A stretch of DNA of 64,000 nucleotides from Eubacterium maltosivorans (GCF_002441855.2 NZ_CP029487.1:2418001-2482000), one strand, 5' to 3'. Shown: positions 34,801 through 42,958, counted from the stretch's first letter. The notes: generated from the letters alone by a model not told the origin. Program-made: numbers and translations.

Positions 34801-37800
34801 CTGGTCTTGCAGCGCGACAGGGAGCCGGAAGAATCTCCGGCGATGCCGCCCACGAAGCCGGCCTGGAGGCCGTTAGAATTGATCGCAATGTCACCATTAT
34901 ATTCACAGTTCTGGATAGAACCGCTGGAGGTTGCTGCGATGCCGCCAATTTGTATCTGGTTTGAACCGTCTGAACTGGCTGTGATGTCCCCAGTTACCTT
35001 ACAGTCCTGGATCACGCCTGTGTTAGTGGGCACGATGCCGCATTGGGACAGACTGGTGCCTATGACGCTGCAATAGGCAATATTGCCGCTGTTGGCCGTG
35101 CCGATTAAGGGCTTGCTGGCGTTTTTACTGGCACAGTTGGTGATCTGCCCAGCGTTGGTACTGCTGACCAGCTGGCAGTTGTCCAGATTAAAGTTCATAA
35201 TGCGAGCCTCTGCTGTAGTGTTCGCGAACAGCGCCTTCCCACCGGATGAGGTGATGGTGTAGTTGCCGCCGTCAAAGCTGCCGGAAAAATTGGCGATGGG
35301 GGTAAAGCTCCCATCAATGGTAATGTTATCGCCCAGCACGTAAAGCCCGTTTGGCGGGTAACCCGCTGCTATGTTACCGATTTTTTCAAGCTGTTCCTGG
35401 GTACGGATAATGGCGTTCACCTCCTTTGGTTCGCCGTTTTCTGTGGTAAACTGGGAGGTGGGTTTCTGGGCCAGGGTGACCATGGTGTTGACTAAGAGCT
35501 TTTTCTCTTCATCGGTCGCTTGCCCGTTGGTATGGCCTACCTGAGACATGCCGACGTTGCCGCTGGTGGTCAGGTAATAGTTGCTGGTACCCTTTTCCTT
35601 TTTATACTCTGTGACCCCGTAATTCTTAACATTTGTGCCATCTGAAAATTGCAGCCACACATCGCCTTTGGCAAACTGATAAATATCGTGTGTTTTTTGG
35701 ACAGGTATATTTGTCCCTTTATTGCCTACTTTAAAGGGAAAGCTTGTGATTTTACCGGATTGTACTACTTGAGCAAATTCTGACGTCTCATATTTGCCTG
35801 TATTTGGGTATAAAGTCTCATCCTGATCAATTGTGCCGTCAGCCATCTTCGTCCAGCCAGGTGTTATATTGACCAGACTCTCCATGGCTTTAACAATATT
35901 GGGCGCCTGATAGGAAAAAGCATCGTGGCCTACCAGAAAACCGTTGCCGGCGTTCATATAATTCTGAATCGGCCCTAAGGTGCTGTCCCCGATATCCTGA
36001 GAGCCATTGGCGTCCATCGCCCCAAGATAGATGAGGTCGTAATATGATCCGTCTGATCTTTTTAGCATATCCTCTGGTTTTTGAGACGCGTTAAAATTTG
36101 TGACGGATTTTTGCGTGATTGTCATCTTTATTACTTCACCATTGTCTGCTTTAACAGTAAATGCAAGCTCATTTCCATTCGCATCTCCACTTGTTATCGC
36201 CATTTTATTTTTGTCACCGACTACGCCTGCAAGGTCAACCATCCATTTAATCAGCACTTTCCCCGTTGTGTCGTCAGGTTTAGGATTCCCATCGCTTCCT
36301 TTACCCTGTGGGTATAAATTCAAAACATGAATCGTTGATTTTACCAGCTTATTGCTCTGTTTTTTCTCTGGCTCCTCATAGGTTCGCGCACCCTCGGCCA
36401 TCACGGTCGGGTCTGCTGGCGCGGCGGCCGCCACTTCGGCGATGTTATCCTTTTTCCCGTTATTGTCTTTTACAATGCCGGGCGCTCCGCTATTTGGCGA
36501 GCTGGCATCCTTGTTAAAGCTGCTGTTTAAAATGGACTGCCCCTTGGTGGCTGTCTGGGCCTTGCTGCCGTCGGCGCCGGTGTAAAGCTTGTAAAAAACG
36601 CTCTCACTGGCCTGCTGGGGGGTGTATTTTGGGTCTATGATCTCGATGCTAGGCCATGCGCCCTTGTACCAGCTATTTTGGCCATCGGGATCTTCGATTC
36701 CATCCACGTTTTTCACGGCCACGGTCGGGTCCGCAGGGTTGGTGCGGTCGACCTGGACGGACATGGTGCTCGAAACACTCTCTGCGCCAGTCTCGCTCAC
36801 GGCTCGAAACTGTACGCTGGCATTGGCCTCGTCGGGGTAGGTATAGACGACAGACTTATCCGTAGGTGTATCGTTGATGGTGGTCCAGTCCGTTGGCTCT
36901 ACATCTCCGCTTTTCCAGGTTTTGTAGTAATAGCGCACGCCGGACAGGGTGTGGGTTTTTCCTTCATCGGCAGCGTTTACCGCCTGTTTTGTATTTTCAA
37001 TTTTAAAGCCCGGAGCCTGGTTGTACCACTTCCCGTTTTCTCTGCTATCGGTATAGGCAGCAGACACTACAGGCGCCACAGTATCAATTTTGTATTCCTT
37101 CTCGATCTGCGCTGCGGTGTTACCGCTGTTGTCGGTCACGTCCAGAGTCAGGGTCTTTGGTGTTCCTTTGTCAACAGAGGGCGTGTCGGAATGATAGGTA
37201 AAGCTGATCTCGGAGTAGATACCGGAGGGCTCTTGTGTCGCTTTAAAGTTCTCAATTCCCAGGGTCTTCCACTTATCCTCTGTCATATCTGCAATCTCGG
37301 TGGCTAAAACATTCGCTTCATTATCAGCCTTGAGCGCTATGAGCTTAATTCCGGACTCGGCGTCCTTTACCCTGACGTCAAAGCTGACGCCGGTCTGCCA
37401 TTTGGTTAAATCTTTATCGGCTGTGACCTCGGCCTGGGGTTTCTGGTCATCCAGATAAAAGCTGGAGCTGTGGGTGTAGTCTTTGCCGCTGGCAGGGTCC
37501 AGCACATGGCCGGCCTTGTCCGTCACCCGGATAAACACATTGCCGCTAAACCGCGGGCTGAAGACGGGCATATTATCGGCGTCGTACACCTGCCACACGC
37601 CGTCGGCGGGCGTATCCTGCTGTGTGATGTCGTTACAGATCTGGTATTCTATTTTATCCAGTCCCGCGGTATTATCCTCAGCGTCGATTTCCAGCCGGCC
37701 CGGCTGATTTTTGTAAAACAGATAGTGAGTGCCGGTGGTTGACGTTGGCTGATCGGTCCAGCCAGCTAATTTTTGTCTGCTGTTTTCCTTATCCACAAAC

Positions 37801-40800
37801 CAGCTGGGGTTTAGGATCGGCAGGGTACGGTCCACCTTATAGGTGTAGACCTTTTTGACGCTGCCGCGGCCAGATTCGGTGTCAGTATAAACCGTAAAGG
37901 TATAGACGCCGTCCTCGGCCTTGTTATCCCCTGTTTTACAAGGCACTGTGATACTGGTGGCTGCCTTACCGACCTCGGTGCTGAATTTATCTTCTTTCAC
38001 TAGCTTTATTTCTTCCGGTTTTGCAATTTCGGTCGGCTGGTATGTGAGCGTATAATGGCCGGTAATCTTGCTCTCGCCGCTGTTGGCCAGGCTCATTTGC
38101 ACCTGCAGGGCGCGGTCTGCATCGGTATACCAGCCGCTGCCGTTGGGCTCGGTTTGCACATCGGTGTTATCTGTGGTGCTCACGTCCTGGGGCGCAAGGG
38201 TCACGGTGTCCAGAGGGCTGCGGTCAATATAAATATTCTTGTCCATAGCATTGCCACAGATATTGGCCTGGGTGGTGGCTTTAAACTGATAGCGCCACTT
38301 GCCATCGTCGGTGACGGTGTAGTCTAATGTTTCTGTGGGGCTCAGGGGCTGGGCGTTTATTTTTACCCACGGCTCACTGTCGATCACCGTATCCCGTTTT
38401 GCCCGCCGGTAGTAATAGTCTACCTTGTTGGCAATGTCGGTACTATTGGTGGTGCTCAGGGTAACGGTGGCGTTCTGGTCACACCAGCTGTCAAAGCCGA
38501 ATTTATTCCCGTCAACCGGCGCGGTCCACGTGACGTCCACCGCCGGGGCGGCGGCCTCGATGTTTAAGGTATCGCTGGTCTGGGCGATTTCGTTGCCGGC
38601 TTTATCGGTGAGCAGGACTTTTACCGGGTAGTTCCCGGTCTGGCCGCAGGTAAGGGTAACGGTATCCTGCACTGGGCCCTGGCCGCCGGGTGTGTCGGAG
38701 ATGACCTTTTCGGCCAGCAGCTCGTTATTGTCTGCCCGGTAGACCTGAGCCTTGGCGATGCCGGATTTTTCGGCTTCTGGGTCTTCATAGCTGATGTTTA
38801 AATCCGCCTTGTGGTAGATTTCGTTATTTTTATAGGCAGTCGCGGGCTGGCTATCGGCGCTTCCGCCTTCGCCCTGCCCTTTATAGCCAATGTATGCAAT
38901 ACTTATAATGCTGGGCTGGTGTTTCTCCAGCATAACCTTGTAGCTGACATCCACGCTTTTGCCGTTAACGCTGGTGGCGTTAATGTGCAGTGTGCCGTCA
39001 AAGGTGTTTTCCAGTGTCATGTTAATGCTGTGGGGGTTTTGGTGATCTGTAAAATCGGTGGTTTCCCACGGAACTGTGTCTGCCACAGCATTCAATGGCA
39101 CAAATTTATAGCGGATGCTGTTTACATAAAGGCTGTTGTCGTCCATTTCGGCCTTGACATCGAAACGGATGCGGTTTTGGGCAAAAAAACTATAGCCCGC
39201 GTCCGCGCTGCCGCCCGAAAGGATGGTGGCCTGTTCATCGTTATCCTTTTGGCCGGTGACTTCAATTTTAATGGCGCTTTTATTAATTTTAATGGGCTCG
39301 GTGGTCTGCATGCTGGTGTTGCCCTTTTTGTCGGTCATGGTGACCACAAGGGTGGTGGTCAGCTGCTTTCCTTCATCCACCTTCAGGGTGACGGTGTAGT
39401 TATTGCCATCTTTTGTATAGTTCTGCACTGTGCCGTTGGCGTCTTTAATGACAACGCCCTTGTCCCCGATCCCGCTCACCTCGTTGCCTTCCTGGTCTAC
39501 GGTATAGGGGGTTTTATCACACACAGTGTTGTAATTGCCACCCTTTGTAAAATCGTCGATGTTAAATGTGACGGTCACGTCTTTATCGGTCCAGGTATTT
39601 GGCTGGTAGCTGCCGCCCTCCTCATCGGTATAGGTGACGACGCCGCATACCGGAGCGGTCTTATCCGCGATGGGGTTGACAATAAGGCGGGCGTTGTCGG
39701 GGTTTGCGACCCAGTCGGGAAGCCAGCTGGACACTTTGCCTAAATGGTAATCCCGGTTTTTTTCCTCGAAGGCGATGAGGTAGGTGCCGGGCAGCTTGAC
39801 GCTGTCCTCGTCCACGGTTTCGCCTTGGCCATTATCTTTTTTATAGCTGTAGTCCCAGTCGCGGCCGCGCTGGGTTTCTTTCCAGGCGCAGTTGACAATG
39901 GCCTTCTGGACGCTGCCGTCATAGGTTTTTATATAATCGCTCACGGTAAAGTCGAGCACACCACGGGTGTTAATCTCGGGATGGATGCCTCTGTTGCTCC
40001 AGTAGTTAAGAAGCTTATCCCCCTTGACCACATAGTCGTTAAACTGGTCGGTTACCGGATTCCAGCCGTATGCGTCAATCCGAGTACTTCCGGGCGTGAT
40101 CTTATCCTGATCAAAAAAATCAAGCGGTCCTTTACTGCTGTAAACATTTACGAGTCTGGGGCGGTATTTTTGATCCAGTGAGGTGTTCGGATGAATGGTC
40201 CCTGTCGATGTAAAACTTCTAAAAATATTACCACCCATACAACTGAGCCAGGGAATGGTATGGGAATTGGCAATGGTCCCGGTAAAACGAACCGAGTAGC
40301 CGTCCCCCACCTCGCCGCAGGCCACAATCCCGCCACCTAGCATATAACGGTAGACATTGATCTGCTCTTTAATCCATAAAAATGGTAATGTATATTCGCC
40401 GTCGAGAAACTTATTGTTATAAATCGAGTTTCCCTCTGTGTAGCAGTTCTCAATGGTGGTATTTTCGCCGGCAGCTGCCAGCTGGGCGCCAGCGGCGATG
40501 GACACATTGGTCCCTGAAACCTTGCCGACCGAAACATTGCCAGAGGAGATTCTCCGGACATTTAGGTTGACGATGGTGGCGTCCTTTAAAAAACCAAAAA
40601 GGGCGCAGCCGTAGGCCGTAATCTCTTTGCCGTTTTTATTGTAGCCCGGAATGGGCACGTATGCTGTATCATACATGTCATTTGTACCTGGGTCTTCGCC
40701 CTCTATGGTATAGCCGTCGCCGTCCAGAGTGCCCATGAAGGGCTGCCCCTGCTTTCCGATGGGGATCCTGTCGGTGGACAGATCTTTTCCCTGGGCCGGC

Positions 40801-41774
40801 TTCAACCGCCAGTATTTGCCTTTACTGGCGGTGCCCTCATACTTATGCAGGTTCCACAGCTGCTGGTGGGTGGCGATAATATAGGGGTCGCGCTCGGTAC
40901 CGGTGCCGCCCGCGAAATCGCTGTTGGTGCGGACCATGGCCGCCGGTGTGGCAATGGCGGCGTCGGCGGTGCAGGCCACCAAGCGGTAGCTCATGGGCGC
41001 GCCGGCGGTTTCGCTGTCCAGGGTTACGGCCAGCTGGGTATCGTTGGCGCCGGGGATGTCGCTCCAGCCCTCGTTATCGGGCTGGATGGGGCGTGTTTTG
41101 GCCTCACGGATGGCGTTTTCCTTTTCCTGCACGGCCTTGGCGGCTTCCTCGTTCTCGTCGCCGGTGATCCCGGTCAGGTCGATGGATTCGGCCATGGCCA
41201 GGTCTTTCTGCTTTTTTTCTAAGGCTTCGTCGGTGCTCTGCACCTCGGTGCCAGGGTCACCGCCTTCCTTACACTGCCACTGGTAGGTAACGCCGTCGGG
41301 GTTCTGGGCCTCGATTTTGGCCGCAAGAACCACACTCTCACCGATTTCGGCGTCCTGGGTCTGGGGGGACTCCGCCACGGTCAGGGCATTGGATACACTC
41401 ATGATTTCGCCTTCTGGCGCCGGGTCGGCCTCTGGGGTTTTGGCTTCGGCCTCTTTGGCCTGGGCTTCCGGTGTTGGCTGGGTTGGCTCGAACACGGCGG
41501 TCTCCGGCTCTGTGGTTTCCGCCTCAGGGGTTTCCGGCTCAGCGGTTTCCGGCTCAGGGGTTTCCGGCTCGGTGGTGTCTGGCTCCTCCTGGGGCTCGGG
41601 TGTGACCTCCGGCCCTGGCGCCGCGTTTTCTTCCAGCGTTTTTACAGCTGCCTGCAGACGCTCGCCGCCGGCTGCCAGCACACTGGCGGGCAGGGTGCTC
41701 AAAAGCAAAGAAACCACCAAAAGCATGGCGATCACCCGCTTTAGTATTGTGTGTTCTTTTTCTTTCTTTTTCAT
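25887..41774 (-). CDS. Giant Ig-like / GLUG-repeat cell-surface protein (5,295 residues)
   Basis: A secreted, wall-linked protein coded by 15.9 kb. Layout: signal peptide (1-35, RVIAMLLVVSLLLSTLPASV); Glu/Pro/Thr spacer (50-120); Ig-like domain; a GLUG/beta-helix block (about 285-565); Ig-like repeats; a DUF5057-like domain (about 1800-2110, with YDLIYLGAMDANGSQDIG and GFLVGHDAFSYQ); a second GLUG block (about 2125-2525, repeated GGIAG/GGIVG units); and about 2,700 residues of Ig-like repeats marked by DKAGN or D.AGN ends. The C-terminus has NPVTG, a hydrophobic span and RRKNRQK, as in a sortase signal. Adhesin or interaction scaffold is the likely role; the ligand is unknown. ATG 41774 follows GAGAGGAAA. 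Confidence 0.88.
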   Translation of the reverse strand: MKKKEKEHTILKRVIAMLLVVSLLLSTLPASVLAAGGERLQAAVKTLEENAAPGPEVTPEPQEEPDTTEPETPEPETAEPETPEAETTEPETAVFEPTQPTPEAQAKEAEAKTPEADPAPEGEIMSVSNALTVAESPQTQDAEIGESVVLAAKIEAQNPDGVTYQWQCKEGGDPGTEVQSTDEALEKKQKDLAMAESIDLTGITGDENEEAAKAVQEKENAIREAKTRPIQPDNEGWSDIPGANDTQLAVTLDSETAGAPMSYRLVACTADAAIATPAAMVRTNSDFAGGTGTERDPYIIATHQQLWNLHKYEGTASKGKYWRLKPAQGKDLSTDRIPIGKQGQPFMGTLDGDGYTIEGEDPGTNDMYDTAYVPIPGYNKNGKEITAYGCALFGFLKDATIVNLNVRRISSGNVSVGKVSGTNVSIAAGAQLAAAGENTTIENCYTEGNSIYNNKFLDGEYTLPFLWIKEQINVYRYMLGGGIVACGEVGDGYSVRFTGTIANSHTIPWLSCMGGNIFRSFTSTGTIHPNTSLDQKYRPRLVNVYSSKGPLDFFDQDKITPGSTRIDAYGWNPVTDQFNDYVVKGDKLLNYWSNRGIHPEINTRGVLDFTVSDYIKTYDGSVQKAIVNCAWKETQRGRDWDYSYKKDNGQGETVDEDSVKLPGTYLIAFEEKNRDYHLGKVSSWLPDWVANPDNARLIVNPIADKTAPVCGVVTYTDEEGGSYQPNTWTDKDVTVTFNIDDFTKGGNYNTVCDKTPYTVDQEGNEVSGIGDKGVVIKDANGTVQNYTKDGNNYTVTLKVDEGKQLTTTLVVTMTDKKGNTSMQTTEPIKINKSAIKIEVTGQKDNDEQATILSGGSADAGYSFFAQNRIRFDVKAEMDDNSLYVNSIRYKFVPLNAVADTVPWETTDFTDHQNPHSINMTLENTFDGTLHINATSVNGKSVDVSYKVMLEKHQPSIISIAYIGYKGQGEGGSADSQPATAYKNNEIYHKADLNISYEDPEAEKSGIAKAQVYRADNNELLAEKVISDTPGGQGPVQDTVTLTCGQTGNYPVKVLLTDKAGNEIAQTSDTLNIEAAAPAVDVTWTAPVDGNKFGFDSWCDQNATVTLSTTNSTDIANKVDYYYRRAKRDTVIDSEPWVKINAQPLSPTETLDYTVTDDGKWRYQFKATTQANICGNAMDKNIYIDRSPLDTVTLAPQDVSTTDNTDVQTEPNGSGWYTDADRALQVQMSLANSGESKITGHYTLTYQPTEIAKPEEIKLVKEDKFSTEVGKAATSITVPCKTGDNKAEDGVYTFTVYTDTESGRGSVKKVYTYKVDRTLPILNPSWFVDKENSRQKLAGWTDQPTSTTGTHYLFYKNQPGRLEIDAEDNTAGLDKIEYQICNDITQQDTPADGVWQVYDADNMPVFSPRFSGNVFIRVTDKAGHVLDPASGKDYTHSSSFYLDDQKPQAEVTADKDLTKWQTGVSFDVRVKDAESGIKLIALKADNEANVLATEIADMTEDKWKTLGIENFKATQEPSGIYSEISFTYHSDTPSVDKGTPKTLTLDVTDNSGNTAAQIEKEYKIDTVAPVVSAAYTDSRENGKWYNQAPGFKIENTKQAVNAADEGKTHTLSGVRYYYKTWKSGDVEPTDWTTINDTPTDKSVVYTYPDEANASVQFRAVSETGAESVSSTMSVQVDRTNPADPTVAVKNVDGIEDPDGQNSWYKGAWPSIEIIDPKYTPQQASESVFYKLYTGADGSKAQTATKGQSILNSSFNKDASSPNSGAPGIVKDNNGKKDNIAEVAAAAPADPTVMAEGARTYEEPEKKQSNKLVKSTIHVLNLYPQGKGSDGNPKPDDTTGKVLIKWMVDLAGVVGDKNKMAITSGDANGNELAFTVKADNGEVIKMTITQKSVTNFNASQKPEDMLKRSDGSYYDLIYLGAMDANGSQDIGDSTLGPIQNYMNAGNGFLVGHDAFSYQAPNIVKAMESLVNITPGWTKMADGTIDQDETLYPNTGKYETSEFAQVVQSGKITSFPFKVGNKGTNIPVQKTHDIYQFAKGDVWLQFSDGTNVKNYGVTEYKKEKGTSNYYLTTSGNVGMSQVGHTNGQATDEEKKLLVNTMVTLAQKPTSQFTTENGEPKEVNAIIRTQEQLEKIGNIAAGYPPNGLYVLGDNITIDGSFTPIANFSGSFDGGNYTITSSGGKALFANTTAEARIMNFNLDNCQLVSSTNAGQITNCASKNASKPLIGTANSGNIAYCSVIGTSLSQCGIVPTNTGVIQDCKVTGDITASSDGSNQIQIGGIAATSSGSIQNCEYNGDIAINSNGLQAGFVGGIAGDSSGSLSRCKTSGSITISSGGSFSSAGGIVGIYSQKSLADCQSSMNINTAGTYDVGGIVGCLTGKGSLSSCENTGIVDATENTGGIVGVLDGDTSLRNAINTGKVVSGGTAGGLAGTNRGSISDSKTSGAVEGGTGAKGGAVGLNDGGSIVSCYADPTGITPKADAAGFVGSHENGGTINTCATTANSFVGTNYNSSANPKITADGVYTLETWVKDEATDINAQNQNTSGTVKNTIMVDTHGPAPFTATVENNVFTTLLNTLTFGLLFDKTTDVVLEASDDVSGMDSIEYKVYATTDKNTDPAGDTSTPVETKRVSGKDKVTFSITPDFQGYVRATATDKAGNTTELSTDGFRINSTLPRVKATAKKGSLDYNGDWSKDALTVTLEYVDRNEKGDLLAGDFQKYQYSIDNGKNWADVATNSYFSVSGSGSNQTLTFKNTTSQNFIFRAAITNRTDSKTASETTAVNIKIDTEKPKVEEPVLTGTPVTTNNGYAIYGAQPTLTVDAKDPEVSGLMDGKTDNFASGLKSQQYKLKSSDTTAKDYTGPLAMKDGKYEFNFTATDNAGNTASTTEKKFIVDTMVPNAPETEAKAGAVIYNGSWTADSVTITAKTKDTITPLSGYNGNGIQYALYKDGELKQDWKDYNGTSVTIEALENGSNDGSWSVCFKVVTNAGHESAQSVVNVNIQKTAPTISVGVSGTCSEGADAQPAWTNQPVTLEAATNGSTLYQKKGTGSYEVCKDTSGQSTTHQTVTVNTDGVTTYQFKGESKSKLEKVSDVYNIALDQKAPDIPKISFTKDGVDTTLEAATSSQWYQDNERNTLKITDLTSDTGDYSPRTLKYRVYKNDATVVPDYTKATGTIANINDTNITESGTWILEAYTEDAAGNASAVNRQVFNYTKSDNVPTITIGYDKQKVTELSDKTPVYKGAVTATITATDDLVGIKKDSLKFKLEPDEGTKLQYGTLTRYTGPVEIENFKGTITVEVTNNANQTAMLTQRICADSQKPSVSIRDAGNKKERQWQKESFSLQVSGGEDTKSGFAKYQYYDTTSKTWVDFTESHRINGNLDYLWNNVKYDVTQNGKTLVRVRAVNNAGIEGDEATFEVWKDDTTAPITIQVKSDLVGDRNWSKKVEFTPSIQGTMPPSGVDYYYRASDTDPWRKLTGASLAIRQTTPGAGQAYTFKAVSGTGNESAFVAATAYIDGEKPKAPQLSRSLETPDGDNGWYVTSPEIIITEAAKDAGQSTTGLDIDDELRSKVQTEYQLAAPQAQTANQKSWLRSRAADTATQTWQQGDKITFTGDGSFDFMTRSRDAADNLSDLTKKETIKIDTANPTLEGSDITVSRVSDGGLLTKILYNDTVEVTAKAADVGSGVNQITYQLGNDETTKKTLTADGNGSVSFRLSPKQGTPLNTSLKLIATDLAGRESAPVTVDNILLEVEKPEAKVSTTATPNAQGWYKGELPYTVEVSDKDAGLQSVKVTANQNGTETVIADENIDETDSKATRQYKGTLTASGNAQTVTIAATDQAGNTQTIEKPFKLETKAPDLGVSFSLVDSGSTAYSGATSYDVQAQLSYDEPVSGVEDLQVSADNGKTWSSVSDALDKTHKLTTETNAEYRFRLVTNAGNVSNETAPRRIVISRKMPDPASIEVKDKNGQIMSGTWSNQDQTAIISLPACSDAGVQAATEYQYRTLKDNTEDAGRTGSEAPQGTAQQIALADFTEEGSYTIKTWGQQKDSGLKDEANLCEAQVLVDKTPPLADKSNVNAAMDNGLLKANVYVFDSLSGGGSVDYTLTRSGVESSVQNASCSQTGEASIDIGDLAPGDKLTITKLYDKAGNSADMTAKNVVEIPDTIDLTKITVGLTPQETTEQDWYHGAALSALADINIEGGTKPEDIKDDAGNVVKTYPADNSLTKLEVTYPDNSVAILDYTQPDNSGKTEEQRLLDNITGEGKNLSFKVKAYDAWDNSAEAEWIYQNDATPPDKPEFKLTTSDGEVGTDGKTDKEVTLTVSPDTQNENPDDPDKIQTSPLRDWQYSLDGGTSWSEAYPITDQPQSLSRVIAGKGFMDTDAIVVRVTDLAGNIGANSDAKSLHVTDTQAPVDLGITETDGTSPVDSAWDCRKADRVLKVHATDPADGVISLGLKEWNYSLDNGNTWQADNIPWDETGENNITITDDGIYNVIFKVWDKAGNVSVLDKAAVVKKDLTAPVIEEQKILFEQKKGADNWIKAAIHWLSFGNFFNDSIRVTVPVTDALSGNHSVSFSVGDTTTEVVVNDGKAVFTIPVNAAKDQTLQVSAKDVAGNVSSTLPVTGEGNTAQWTVENSGPVIGDSVTDIPANAAGWYGKEVTVNIPVEDADSGLAAITWQLNNEPEQTVMPSENGRKDKETVEVKVTEDGVNTIKVAATDNAGNSENREYSFKLDNGKELTAYISETTGEPVDADRWRGGDTVSLKANMAVGVSDIATWEYTLDGGQTWTDPRAWGDENILEIKEDGVYCQSVDRQVVGNLIGIRVTDVAGNQTESPYESIKKDNEAPAFAAVYMDEANGNTHETVRWHKEGKPSVRLVPEMEPAEKAPVTHTCVLNDEPVVFDSEAELREMLREGENILRVYAKDAAGNEAKEGDQNYIERVLYIDTEMPEIGEVSFKDSGNNPLEKLIHWLSFGNFFNEAVQVTVPVTDTTSGCETLYYSLDGQTREISVKDDRASFEIPMDTNASLSCYAKDIAGNRSKTLSIGKESGRWVITDKIEIPDLWINGEAALGQWYNQPVSYELLVSCPEAGINSIEQTIDKGEPVILQEALFLKSLIPEYRVTGELGDDGIHQLQHSITDHAGNQTQREDIIKIDQTAPKGLKITGAPQNGEILEPQTLTVWADDSIEGIDTSGLKEWSYTLDGGKTWTAPQLWNQNGQNDITVKDARAYDISFKVWDHAGNVSELSATESVRFTIASDNSFNVVNPVTGLYFTTVQLMGLAGCLIAVLATLLLSLAWRRKNRQK

Positions 41775-41920
41775 TGTTTTCCTCTCTTTTCCATTTGATT
41801 TATGGTTAAAATCCTTGAATTGTTTTTTAATTAATACATACGTCTTTAATCATAAGATCTTTTGCGCGCGTTTACAAGGGGCTTGTCTCCAATGACCATT
41901 CACAGGTCGCATAAAATAAA

Positions 41921-41947
41921 AAAAGCCGCCAAAAGGCGGAGTTTTTT
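41921..41947. terminator. Bidirectional terminator, left of the AbiE cassette
   Basis: GCCGCC-AAAA-GGCGG stem flanked by A and T runs. The 19 bases from 41921 are repeated exactly at 42925-42943 on the other side of the AbiE genes. Confidence 0.65.
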
Positions 41948-42070
41948 AGGTGGAAGGTGGAAGGTGGAAGGTTGTAGGTGGAAAGTGGGCAGTGTCGAAG
42001 AAACTTTAAATGCGCTGCTTGATATTGAGATGTATCTGGCATGATGGCAGAAAACTGGAGTCCTAATTTT
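41948..42070. repeat. GGTGGAA heptad repeat and remnant DNA
   Basis: From 41948 the word GGTGGAA occurs in tandem and then in varied form (to about 41990), a short heptad array like those at the ends of the element at 51802. The rest, up to 42070, has no gene; a short rightward frame ending EETLNALLDIEMYLA at 42044 may be the remnant of a four-helix-bundle protein gene. The 146 bp between 41775 and 41920 hold only the leader of the giant gene, with no clear consensus promoter. Confidence 0.45.
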
Positions 42071-42181
42071 TCACTCCTGCGCCCAAATATTTTTGGTAGC
42101 TGACCATTTCTCAGTGTAGCTATGGTTGCTTAATGTTGCTGTAAACGGTTTTGCAAGTACGGATGCCGCCATATCAGGCAT
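42071..42181 (-). pseudogene. Truncated AbiEii-like toxin gene
   Basis: The frame begins at ATG 42181, overlapping the AbiEi stop by 8 bp as in intact abiE operons. The first residues MPDMAASVLAKP match the usual AbiEii start, but the sequence then diverges (FTATLSNHSYTEKW) and stops after 36 codons. The nucleotidyltransferase core is absent, so the toxin is lost. Confidence 0.6.
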
Positions 42182-42779
42182 TTAGAAGCACCTCCATTAC
42201 ATTCATCAGTTTTGTGTAAACACGCATTTCCTTTGCGTATTTTGAAAGATTACTTAAATTCTTTTTATCATCTGCGACATAGGCGTTAAGAGCCTTATTA
42301 AACAGCTCATTGTCGAGCTTAGTACGATATTTAAAGCAATCGCAAATCGTACGCTCACGGTCATAAACAGTAAGTTTTACTCCATTAAAATTGCCTTCTG
42401 TTTTTCCTATTTCATATTGAGAATTTTGAATGTAATATATTTTCATAGGCAAAGTATCAAATTTCAGTCTTGTTCTTGAAAATGTCCTTGGAACAGCGAT
42501 AGACCATTGTCTTGGTGTAAAATCACTGTATCCATAATAAAAAAGTGCAGACTCAACACAAACAATACCTTCAGGAAGAAGCGAAGCAAGTATTTGTTCC
42601 TCTTTTATATCTTTTTTCTCGGCAAGCTGATAATATCCGTGTCGTATACGCTCGATATATCCGTCATTGCACAAATTGGCAACATCAAAATTTGAAAGCC
42701 CTGCGGAAACAAATTCAGAAGTTTTAGCAATGCCACCTGCATTATTTATTATCTTTTCAGCAGTTTCTTTTTTGTCCAT
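42174..42779 (-). CDS. abiEi: AbiEi-family antitoxin
   Basis: A 201-residue type IV antitoxin. An N-terminal winged helix (GGIAKTSEFVSAGLSNFDVA, then GYIERIRHGYYQLAE) binds the operon promoter. The C-terminal part has SALFYYGYSDFTPRQWSIAV and DRERTICDCF, typical of the family. It would normally pair with the AbiEii nucleotidyltransferase for phage abortive infection; here the partner is truncated. The gene is much more AT-rich than the neighbours and sits between two copies of a 19-bp terminator sequence, signs of transfer. Remaining role could be none, or transcription control. Confidence 0.85.
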   Translation of the reverse strand: MDKKETAEKIINNAGGIAKTSEFVSAGLSNFDVANLCNDGYIERIRHGYYQLAEKKDIKEEQILASLLPEGIVCVESALFYYGYSDFTPRQWSIAVPRTFSRTRLKFDTLPMKIYYIQNSQYEIGKTEGNFNGVKLTVYDRERTICDCFKYRTKLDNELFNKALNAYVADDKKNLSNLSKYAKEMRVYTKLMNVMEVLLNA

Positions 42780-42924
42780 TCATACACCAACTTTCAAATC
42801 ACAATTATCTAAAACTGTGTTCTGAAAATATTCTAACACAAAAGGGAATGAATATCAACAATTATCAACTCAAAGGGCTTCACGTTTTGGCTTTGCATCT
42901 CATGAACCCCTTTGTCTACAATCC

Positions 42925-42958
42925 AAAAGCCGCCAAAAGGCGGCTTTCGGCGGCTTTT
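42925..42958. terminator. Bidirectional terminator right of the AbiE cassette
   Basis: AAAAGCCGCC-AAAA-GGCGGCTTT with a further CGGCGGCTTTT. It ends the LytTR gene, whose stop is at 42958, and duplicates the hairpin at 41921. The bases 42780-42924 between AbiEi and this site show nothing else. Confidence 0.65.

Noticed and set aside
26997-40181. Long rightward frames opposite the giant surface gene (up to 495 codons)
   Set aside because: They follow from the codon bias of the sense gene; none has a ribosome site or domain pattern.
41774-41960. LytTR-type paired site before the giant gene
   Set aside because: Half-sites GAATGGTC and GTAAACG occur, but with a 27-bp period and wrong distance to any -10, unlike the two protease promoters.
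41948-41990. Tandem heptads as a possible CRISPR array
   Set aside because: The units are 7 bp without spacers; this is a microsatellite-like array. No CRISPR array or cas gene was found in the window.
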